Assembly (NCBI RefSeq): GCF_044792555.1
Contig: NZ_CP126238.1
Span: 2,294,001-2,358,000 of the forward strand
Reading direction: 5' to 3'
DNA length: 64,000 nt
Source: Alicycliphilus denitrificans_A
Lineage (GTDB): Bacteria; Pseudomonadota; Gammaproteobacteria; Burkholderiales; Burkholderiaceae_C
Shown here: piece after piece, positions 26,409 through 33,470 of the stretch
Layout: each line of letters opens with the position of its first letter
Numbering within the stretch: the first letter of the stretch is position 1
Made by a program: the position numbers and the translations under genes
Notes under the pieces: model-generated
What the model saw: the letters and a program-made list of their open reading frames with translations, nothing else
The model's database searches: none
What the model was told of the DNA's origin: nothing

Positions 26409-27704
26409 ATGTTTGCGCTGGTTGATGGCAACAATTTCTACGTCAGCTGCGAGCGCGCTTTCAGGCCGTCACTGGAAGGCCTGCCGGTAGTTGTGCTCTC
26501 CAACAACGATGGGTGCGCAATCGCGCGCTCCAACGAGGCCAAGGCGCTGGGCATCAAGATGGGGCAGCCATGGTTTGAAATCCAACACATGCAACACCAG
26601 CACGGCCTGGTCGCTTTGTCTGCCAACTTCGCGCTATACGGTGACATTAGCGACAGGATGATGAGCTTGGCGGCCGGCTTGGGGCCAACACAAGAGATCT
26701 ACTCCATCGACGAGTCATACATTGGCGGGCTAGATGGTATCCGTGACCTGACCCAGCGTGCGGGCGCTGTGCGCGAGCGGATCTTGCAGTGGGTGGGCAT
26801 CCCTTGCTGCATCGGCATAGCCGAAACGAAGACCTTGGCCAAGCTGGCCAACCATATCGCCAAGGATGCAGAGCGCAAACCCGGCAGCTATCCTGCAGAC
26901 TTGGCCAGGATTTGCAACCTGACTGAACAGCCCGGCGAGCGGCGCCGGAAACTGCTGCAGGCGACTGCAGTTGCCGATGTGTGGGGCGTGGGGCGGCGCA
27001 TTGCCGCGCAGCTGGCCGAAGGGGGAATTCTTACTGCCTGGGAGCTGACCCAGCTCGATGCCGGCACTGTGCGCCGGCGGTGGAGCGTTGTGCTGGAGCG
27101 TACGGTGCGCGAGCTGCAGGGGCAAAGCTGCATCGCGCTGGAAGCGGCGCCGGCGCCCAAGCAAACGATCGCATGCACCAGGTCGTTCGGACGCACGGTG
27201 CGTGAGTTGCCACCACTGCTCGAAGCAGTGAGCGAGTTTGCAACGCGGGCGGCCGAAAAGCTGCGAATGCAAGATGGCAGAGCGGGCCAGTTGCAGGTCT
27301 TCATCCACACGTCGCCGCACAGGCCTGGTCCACGCTTCTACCGCTCGACCATCTTGCCGCTGCAGCCCACAGCCGACACCCGTCGACTCGTGGCGGCCGC
27401 AACTGCCGGCCTGCGGGCCATCTATGAGCCCGGCCATGACCTGGTCAAAGCCGGCGTCATGCTTCTTGACATCACCGGGCCAGAGTTGGGCCAGGCTGCA
27501 TTACCACTCGACGAGCCTGCAAACCGCGATCACAGACGGCTGATGAGCGCGATGGATGCCATCAATGAGCGTTTCGGAAAGGGCACCGTTCACGTGGCCA
27601 GCACCGGACAAACCAAGTCCGCCAAGACGTGGGGCATGCGCCAGGAGCGGCGCACGCCGCGCTACACGACGGAGATTTCTGAGGTGCCACTGGCTCGTGC
27701 ATGA
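26409..27704 (+). CDS. umuC: UmuC-like Y-family DNA polymerase (Pol V subunit)
   Basis: 431 aa, near the usual 420-430. The palm/finger core starts MFALVDGNNFYVSCERAFRP, and the second catalytic motif is YSIDESYIGG. Thumb/HhH residues follow (ETKTLAKLANHIAKDAERK), then the little-finger and UmuC C-terminal region, ending RYTTEISEVPLARA. It copies damaged DNA with low fidelity and is co-expressed with the UmuD-like protein. Mobile elements often carry such SOS mutagenesis operons (like mucAB, rulAB). Confidence 0.93.
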   Translation: MFALVDGNNFYVSCERAFRPSLEGLPVVVLSNNDGCAIARSNEAKALGIKMGQPWFEIQHMQHQHGLVALSANFALYGDISDRMMSLAAGLGPTQEIYSIDESYIGGLDGIRDLTQRAGAVRERILQWVGIPCCIGIAETKTLAKLANHIAKDAERKPGSYPADLARICNLTEQPGERRRKLLQATAVADVWGVGRRIAAQLAEGGILTAWELTQLDAGTVRRRWSVVLERTVRELQGQSCIALEAAPAPKQTIACTRSFGRTVRELPPLLEAVSEFATRAAEKLRMQDGRAGQLQVFIHTSPHRPGPRFYRSTILPLQPTADTRRLVAAATAGLRAIYEPGHDLVKAGVMLLDITGPELGQAALPLDEPANRDHRRLMSAMDAINERFGKGTVHVASTGQTKSAKTWGMRQERRTPRYTTEISEVPLARA

Positions 27705-27958
27705 GATCGAGTCTGAAGGAGCCGGGGCGAGAAGGCCCCGTGCCAGTCAGCATAGTGGGAAGGGCGGAGCGCACGGACTTTACAAGTCTGTGAGCAGACG
27801 TTACGATCTGTCAACCGAAACGCAAAGGATCGGTGTAGGCGGCTAGGGAACGATCAACCTAGCGCATGGAGCATCTGGTTCCGTGTGGCAGTCGGTTTGG
27901 GCCAAGAGGCCGCACCTGTCTGCCATGGTCTGTCGCTCTAGACCTCAAGAGGTACCCG
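27705..27958. other. Non-coding spacer between umuC and a small membrane gene
   Basis: A GC hairpin without a U-tract lies at 27723-27740 (cggggc/gccccg). Nothing else recognisable. Confidence 0.3.
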
Positions 27959-28225
27959 ATGCTCGATTTCATGGTTCGCTTCGTACTCGCCACTCTAAAG
28001 CTCGTTTTGAAGATCACGTTCATCGTTGGTGGGCTGGTTTTCTCTTCCTTTGGCAATGCATTTCTCGCCATGTTGGAAAGCAATGAGGAAGAAGAAGGCG
28101 CTGCAGAGGGTTATAAAATGAAGGGTTTTGTGAATGATGAGCAAAGTGCTATGAGAGAATTTACCCGAGGAAATATCAGCGAAGGGCAAATGGTGAATTT
28201 TTTTGGAATTGGTGAGAAAGAGTAA
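27959..28225 (+). CDS. Small membrane protein convergent to the conjugation operon
   Basis: 88 aa; AAGAGGT precedes the ATG at 27959. A hydrophobic stretch (FVLATLKLVLKITFIVGGLVFSSFGNAFLAML) forms one or two helices, then an acidic soluble tail (ESNEEEEGAAEGYK). It is AT-richer than its neighbours. Genes of this kind sit at the end of GI-type conjugation operons; function unknown. Confidence 0.6.
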   Translation: MLDFMVRFVLATLKLVLKITFIVGGLVFSSFGNAFLAMLESNEEEEGAAEGYKMKGFVNDEQSAMREFTRGNISEGQMVNFFGIGEKE

Positions 28226-28236
28226 TTTCTCACCAA
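28209..28236. terminator. Bidirectional terminator between convergent genes
   Basis: Exact 11-bp arms ttggtgagaaa and tttctcaccaa with a 6-base loop that includes the TAA of the small protein, followed by ctttaattatttt on the plus strand. It serves both the plus-strand gene and the minus-strand conjugation operon that ends at 28243. Confidence 0.75.
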
Positions 28237-28242
28237 CTTTAA

Positions 28243-29898
28243 TTATTTTCTCATCCGTTTTGCGGATAAGTTTGCACCTTTTAGGCCTCCAGATTTTGTT
28301 GAATTAGCAACTCCAGTTGCAAGAGAGTTGGAGCCATCCGCAAATTCCAGTCCAACGCTCATCCGGTAGCCAATCCAGCCCATCATTGATGTCCAAATCA
28401 ATGGTAAGCCAATGAATAGCAGCATCAATAGCACGTTCAAGATCATCCGTTTGTAGAGTTGAGGCTGGCCGGCACTCGCCACTTGTGTGATTTCTTGCAT
28501 CAACGCACTGCCGTTGAAGCCTGGGTACATCGAATCAATGAGATGCGCATCGACCCAGCGCGCCACGTACCACATCACGGCCCAGAACTTCACTGTAAAT
28601 ATGGCCAGTCCGCCGTAGAGCATCATCTTCAGGTCGTAGCCACTCAAGAAAACGATCAGTGGCAAGAACATGTAGATCGCCATCAGCACCAGCGCTTGTG
28701 CCATCGGCAGGGCGTTGAGTAACGGGATCATCGCAAGTGAAGCATCCAGGGCCTTGTTTGCAACACCAAACGTGCTCGCTGCGCCTGTCACAGAGCGCCA
28801 TATATTCGTCCCTGTACCATATTCATCACCCATGATCCGATCTGGCGAGATAAACGTCGGATTGGCTTTTTCAAACCCCAGTCGCGCAATGCTGTCCTTC
28901 GCCTCATCCGCGTTCTTGAACGTCAAGGTGTTTTGCACGGATTGAGTCAGTTTTCTCCAGGTGCTGGTGTTGTTGGTCAGCTTGTCACGAATACCGGCTT
29001 CACTGTCCTCCCACCACTGCTTGCAGGTAGGGCGTCCCCAGTCCGGGTTCACATAGCCATGGTGCGGGTCGCCCTCAGGCGCCGGGGTCTGGATGTAGTC
29101 CACGTCGCGCGAGAAGTCGATGGCCCAGCCCGGCACTGGGTTGTAGGAACGCATTTCGTCATAGAACCCAGACTCCATGCGGAACAGCTGGCTGCCCACC
29201 CAGTCCACATCCGTGGGGCCGTATGTATTGCCTTCGGCAATGATGGTTTTACCGCTGGCAGACAGCTTGCTGCGATCCATGGCCAGGTACTGGCTGCGCG
29301 CCGGGATGAAGCATTCGCTGTAGAAGCGCTGCAGCTCATACAGCAGCCCAGGGTCTTCGATGGTAGCCATCCGCGCCATGTCCTCAATCATGCGCAGGTC
29401 GCGGCTGCTGTTGGCAAGGCCGGCGCGGAATGCACCGTTGATGCCCGAGGAGATGCCCATGACCGTGTACCACCAGGCGGGCACGTAGGAGAGGTTGCCA
29501 GCCTTGCTGAACGAGCCACTGACCGCATCGGCCATCGCCTGGTCGTAGCCAGAGCCGGTGCCCCCCTTCAAGGACGCGACCTGGGGCTCCTTGCCGTCGA
29601 AGCTGCGCGACGGCACGTAGCTCATGTTCAGGTTGTGCAGGGACGTGAACGGCGTTGTGGCAAAGCACGTGGCCATCACGAACATCATCGTGATGAGCCG
29701 CGTCTCGATCGATTCGAGCAGAGAGCGCACGCCGTCGAAGCCCATGCCCTGGTCCTTGGCTTCGTGCCAAGTCTTGAAAACGACCAGGCCAAAGGGCAGC
29801 ACGGCCAGGCCGGTGCCCACGAGGATCTCGCCGATCAGGTTGGCGAAGGCCCAACCGTAGAGGGTCGTGAAGATTTCGAGATAGCTGTCGAGTTGCAT
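28243..29898 (-). CDS. traG: TraG N-terminal-domain conjugation protein
   Basis: 551 aa from the ATG at 29898 (MQLDSYLEIFTTLYGWAFAN); the frame extends to 30270, but that part overlaps the upstream gene. It is an inner-membrane protein with helices near residues 8-45 and 75-95 and a cluster between about 395 and 510 (LIVFLSGYDLKMMLYGGLAI, LLMLLFIGLPLIWTSMMGWI). Large periplasmic part between. It belongs to the TraG_N family, acting in pilus assembly and mating-pair stabilisation. Last gene of the transfer operon. Confidence 0.85.
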   Translation of the reverse strand: MQLDSYLEIFTTLYGWAFANLIGEILVGTGLAVLPFGLVVFKTWHEAKDQGMGFDGVRSLLESIETRLITMMFVMATCFATTPFTSLHNLNMSYVPSRSFDGKEPQVASLKGGTGSGYDQAMADAVSGSFSKAGNLSYVPAWWYTVMGISSGINGAFRAGLANSSRDLRMIEDMARMATIEDPGLLYELQRFYSECFIPARSQYLAMDRSKLSASGKTIIAEGNTYGPTDVDWVGSQLFRMESGFYDEMRSYNPVPGWAIDFSRDVDYIQTPAPEGDPHHGYVNPDWGRPTCKQWWEDSEAGIRDKLTNNTSTWRKLTQSVQNTLTFKNADEAKDSIARLGFEKANPTFISPDRIMGDEYGTGTNIWRSVTGAASTFGVANKALDASLAMIPLLNALPMAQALVLMAIYMFLPLIVFLSGYDLKMMLYGGLAIFTVKFWAVMWYVARWVDAHLIDSMYPGFNGSALMQEITQVASAGQPQLYKRMILNVLLMLLFIGLPLIWTSMMGWIGYRMSVGLEFADGSNSLATGVANSTKSGGLKGANLSAKRMRK

Positions 29899-29909
29899 GC
29901 CGACCTCGT

Positions 29910-30347
29910 TTAGTTGAGCCAGGCCAGCGCTGTGGCAAGGAGCCTGCGCGGGCCAATGGGGATGAGAATCAGGTACAGGGCCAGCCAGCCAGCGACCTTG
30001 TGGCGCATGGCCAGCACAGCGCGGTACTCTTTCTTGTTGACCAGGCCGCGCCTGCGGCCCCAGGCGACGATGCGCCGCCAGCGCCAAACGATCCATGCGA
30101 CCGCGGCCACCTGAGCCAGCGCCCCAAAGCGGCTGATGCCTCGCAGCAAGGTCTCCAGCTGCTGGAACTGATCGGGCTGCAGGGTCTGCATAGCCACAAA
30201 CAGCAGGACGCCAATGCAGAGGATCAGCGCGGTATACAGCAACCAGGGCATCACACCTTTGAGCCACCATCGACGTGTGACAGGCCCAGGCGCGACCGCT
30301 TCAGGGCTGCTGGTGGCCTGCAGGTCATCATGCATAGGCGCGTTCAT
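29910..30347 (-). CDS. Small inner-membrane conjugation protein
   Basis: 145 aa. Three hydrophobic segments (LKGVMPWLLYTALILCIGVL, GALAQVAAVAWIVWRWRR, WLALYLILIPIGPRRLLA) separated by basic loops. The start overlaps the PFL_4711-type stop by 4 nt (30344-30347), and its stop is 11 nt before TraG. Present at this position in GI-type transfer operons; role unknown. Confidence 0.7.
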   Translation of the reverse strand: MNAPMHDDLQATSSPEAVAPGPVTRRWWLKGVMPWLLYTALILCIGVLLFVAMQTLQPDQFQQLETLLRGISRFGALAQVAAVAWIVWRWRRIVAWGRRRGLVNKKEYRAVLAMRHKVAGWLALYLILIPIGPRRLLATALAWLN

Positions 30348-31732
30348 TTCTGCACTCCCACACGGCCATCCTCCAGCGGGGCAGGATCTGCACGCAATCC
30401 ACCCGACGCGGCATTGGCACGGGCGCCGGCATCGAGCTGGTTATTCATGATGGCCAGGGCCGTGTCGCCGGTCATCTCCTTGCGGATGCGGAACTCGAAC
30501 ATCATGTCGTTGATGTACTGGGTCAGCCGGTCGATCTTGGTTTGCACCTCCGTGCCTACCTGGCCGGCGGCCGTAGCCTGGGGCAGGCTCAGGCCTGAGA
30601 TCAGCGCGTTGCGCGCGACCAGCGCCTTGTCGATCACCTTGTGCATGGCGATCTCCTGGGACAGGCGGTTGACGGCCACGGACTGCACATCGGCAGGCAG
30701 CTTGCGCATGGCATCCATGAGCTGGGGGCTCACGGCCATGCCGGGGGCGCTGACCTTGGCCAGCTCGCCGTTGTTGGGCAACTTGCTTGCGGCCAGCGTG
30801 CGCATGGTCGGCAGCACGCTGTCGAGCTCCTGCTCGTACTTGGGCGCCAGGCCCGTGGCGGTGGCCGTCGTTGTGGGATTGGGGCAGCTGGAGTCCTGGG
30901 TGCACAGGTAGATGCGCTGGTCGCCCAGCACCTCGGTGGACCAGCGCGCCAGATCCTCGGGCGTCTTGAAGGCCTGCACCAGGCGCGTGGATGCCATCGA
31001 CGAGCTGCCGTAGTTGGCTGTAGCCAGCGAGTTCGCAGCCTTGTTGATCGTCACGTTGTAGCCGGCCACGGCCAGGTCACGTACGGGCTGGATTGGTGCG
31101 GAGCCGGCGCCTGCGCCACCGGCCTTGGCGCCGAACACCCAGTCCAGGCCGTTGCGCTGGGCCTCCTCGTTCTTGTTGATGTCCACCTTGGCCTGCACCA
31201 CGTCGCCGGCGGCCGAGGCCTTGATCTTCCAGGCATCGCCCTTGGCCAGGGCGATGTAGTCCTCGTAGGGGTCTTTACCAGACTTGATCGTGGCCTCCAT
31301 CTCTTCGCAGGATTTGAGCGATGAGGCCACCATCAGGTCGGCCTTCTGGCTGAAGTTCTGGAAGAGCTGGTACAGGCCCGGTTGGGCACGCTGCAGGAAG
31401 TACAGAGGCAGGGCTGCGATGCCTGCCTGCACGGCGCCCGTGACCGTGGCGCCCAGGTTCTGGATACTGTTCATCAACGTGGACCAGCTGAGGCCGATGT
31501 CAAACTTGCCACACGAGTAGTTGGCCCGCACGCCGGCACTGAGCTGGGTGGACAAGGTGCCGCGATTGGGCGCCGTGCCCGTGGGCGAGCCGCCGCCCAT
31601 GCGGTAGTAGAGGCTGGACGATGAGACGGGCTGGGCCTGGGCCGGCGCGGTGAGGACGGTCAGCGCACAGGCAAGTGCAATCGAAAAGATGGCCTGCAGC
31701 GCCTTGATCTGGCTGCGCGAGTTAGCAGTCAT
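30344..31732 (-). CDS. ICE conjugation protein, PFL_4711 family (TIGR03755)
   Basis: 462 aa with a signal peptide (ALQAIFSIALACALTVLTAP). The mature protein contains MNSIQNLGATVTGAVQAGIAALPLYFLQ and conserved Cys in VASSLKSCEEMEA and IYLCTQDSSCPNP. Its position downstream of the TraU-like gene matches GI-type systems (tfc23). It is a periplasmic TraH-like pilus-assembly component by analogy. Confidence 0.82.
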   Translation of the reverse strand: MTANSRSQIKALQAIFSIALACALTVLTAPAQAQPVSSSSLYYRMGGGSPTGTAPNRGTLSTQLSAGVRANYSCGKFDIGLSWSTLMNSIQNLGATVTGAVQAGIAALPLYFLQRAQPGLYQLFQNFSQKADLMVASSLKSCEEMEATIKSGKDPYEDYIALAKGDAWKIKASAAGDVVQAKVDINKNEEAQRNGLDWVFGAKAGGAGAGSAPIQPVRDLAVAGYNVTINKAANSLATANYGSSSMASTRLVQAFKTPEDLARWSTEVLGDQRIYLCTQDSSCPNPTTTATATGLAPKYEQELDSVLPTMRTLAASKLPNNGELAKVSAPGMAVSPQLMDAMRKLPADVQSVAVNRLSQEIAMHKVIDKALVARNALISGLSLPQATAAGQVGTEVQTKIDRLTQYINDMMFEFRIRKEMTGDTALAIMNNQLDAGARANAASGGLRADPAPLEDGRVGVQK

Positions 31733-31755
31733 TTTCGGTTCCTTGGGGTTGCGGG

Positions 31756-33039
31756 TCAGGGAATGGAGAAGAGGAACGCACCCCGGCGCTGGCAGCAGAT
31801 GTAGCGCTTCCAGAGGTTCCAGGAATAGCCATCAGCAGGGTCGGTTTTGCCGTCGCCGAATGTGGTGAGCGACAGCGAATCGTTCGTGCCAAATGTTAGG
31901 CAGTTGGTGGCGGGGCTCGGATGCAGCATTTGCCACATGTGACCGCCGCCGCCGAAGTAAACTTGTCCGTTGTCGCTGGGTTCCACCTTGGTGTAGACAT
32001 GGGGCTGGGCCGACTTGTAGAGAATCGAGGCCACGCGCTCGGAGAGCACGGCCGAGGTCTTGACGGGGTGGCTCTGGATGAGCTCGCCCGTGCGCGGGTA
32101 GGTGGGTCCCCAGGTCTGGGTGTAGCCGCTGCCGACCTCGCCCAGGCCTGGCACCCAGGACTGTGGGTAGAGCATCTCCAGCGGCAGCACGCCACGCCAG
32201 AATGGCGCATCGAGCTCGCTTTGGTAGTGCAGGTAGAACGGTGAGGAGCCACCAGGACAGAACAGCATGGAGCCGCCGCTTAGGTCAGACAGCATGCTGC
32301 CGACTTTCTCGAAGGCTTCCATGCCGCCTTGCACCTGTTCCACGACCTCGGCGATCTCGATGACCTGGCGCACGCCGTCGATGGACTTCATGATGGTCTG
32401 CAGGCCTGCGAGTAGTTGACCAGGAGCCTCCAGCATCTTCTTGGAGTCAGAGGCAACCGTGTTCATCACTTCCTGAGGCACCTGGGTCCACTGGCGACCG
32501 ATGTTGGGCAGCTCCTGGTTGGTGAACTTGGCCAGCTCGGTGGTGCCGGGGATCGGTAGGGTCGTGGGCATCGACGGCATGCCACCCGTGGCCATGCTGG
32601 CCAGCATGGTTGCGGGATTGCCGATGGCATCCGCACTCTTGTAGTTGGTCATGGCTGAGGTGGTGTCCAGGCCGCCGGCGGAGGAGTCCAGCAGCCGGCC
32701 CATGATGGTGGAGCCAGCGGCGCCCACGGCCGTGGCTACGGGCGCGCCCAGATCTGTCCAGGGATGCCGCAACGGGTCGTTGTAGGTGCTGACGACCACG
32801 TCCGGCACGTAGTGGCTGATCTTGATGCTGGTCTCGATCCAGCACACGAGCAGCTTACAGCGCAGAAAAAAGCAGATGCCTTCCACGCGGTAGGCCAGAC
32901 AGGAAGGAAGGGCAGCAGCTGTGTAAGTGAGCACACCGGACGTGGTGACGGCCTGGGCCGGCGCTGGCGTCAAGGCCATGAAAACGGCTGAGGTCGCCGC
33001 TGCGATGGCGGCCAGAGGCTTGAGTGCAAAGCGGCTCAT
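31756..33039 (-). CDS. traU: ICE conjugation protein, PFL_4710 family (TraU-like, TIGR03756)
   Basis: 427 aa. Signal peptide (KPLAAIAAATSAVFMALTPAPAQA). Paired Cys near the start (PSCLAYRVEGICFFLRC...VCWIETSI) and MLYPQSWVPGLGEVGSGYTQ are typical of TraU-type proteins. It ends KRYICCQRRGAFLFSIP. A secreted, disulfide-rich pilus-assembly protein essential for DNA transfer in F-like systems. It overlaps the upstream gene's stop by 4 nt. Confidence 0.85.
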   Translation of the reverse strand: MSRFALKPLAAIAAATSAVFMALTPAPAQAVTTSGVLTYTAAALPSCLAYRVEGICFFLRCKLLVCWIETSIKISHYVPDVVVSTYNDPLRHPWTDLGAPVATAVGAAGSTIMGRLLDSSAGGLDTTSAMTNYKSADAIGNPATMLASMATGGMPSMPTTLPIPGTTELAKFTNQELPNIGRQWTQVPQEVMNTVASDSKKMLEAPGQLLAGLQTIMKSIDGVRQVIEIAEVVEQVQGGMEAFEKVGSMLSDLSGGSMLFCPGGSSPFYLHYQSELDAPFWRGVLPLEMLYPQSWVPGLGEVGSGYTQTWGPTYPRTGELIQSHPVKTSAVLSERVASILYKSAQPHVYTKVEPSDNGQVYFGGGGHMWQMLHPSPATNCLTFGTNDSLSLTTFGDGKTDPADGYSWNLWKRYICCQRRGAFLFSIP

Positions 33040-33470
33040 CGACGACCTCGGGATTGCTGGTAGAGGGCCACGGCCTGCTCCACGTCGGCCACGCCGTAGA
33101 TCACGGCGCTGCGGTTGATGACGATGGCTGGGAGCCGGTCCAGCCGGTAGTGGATGGCCAGGGACATGCCGTGCGCGGCGTTGACGATCTGGTCCTTGTA
33201 GCGTTTGCGGATCTGGGCCTCGGCCTGGAGCATGTAGGCCTTGGCTTGGGCTTCATCGCCGGGCAGGCGCACGCTCAGCTGCTGGCTGATCGCGGCCATC
33301 GCGTCAACGCGATAGATGCGCTGCAGGTAGGGCGTCTGGGGCAGAGCGCGAACATGCGTCGCCGAGTTGGCGAAAACCTCAACGGTCGTCACGCCAGCCT
33401 GGGCTTGGGCAACTGCTGGTGCGGCTGCAGCTGCGGCCGCAAGCACGATGGCGAGAGGAAAGCGCATCAT
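33036..33470 (-). CDS. ICE conjugation protein, PFL_4709 family (TIGR03757)
   Basis: 144 aa. Signal peptide (AIVLAAAAAAAPAVAQAQA), then VEVFANSATHVRALPQTPYL and RYKDQIVNAAHGMSLAIHYR and RLPAIVINRSAVIYGVADVE, a thioredoxin-like pattern similar to TrbC/TraW-type periplasmic proteins. Translation is coupled on both sides by 4-nt overlaps. Confidence 0.8.
   Translation of the reverse strand: MMRFPLAIVLAAAAAAAPAVAQAQAGVTTVEVFANSATHVRALPQTPYLQRIYRVDAMAAISQQLSVRLPGDEAQAKAYMLQAEAQIRKRYKDQIVNAAHGMSLAIHYRLDRLPAIVINRSAVIYGVADVEQAVALYQQSRGRR

Noticed and set aside
29899..30270. N-terminal extension of TraG
   Set aside because: The frame is open, but the extension overlaps the well-supported small membrane gene and its sequence is shadow-like; the ATG at 29898 begins with a proper TraG N-terminus.
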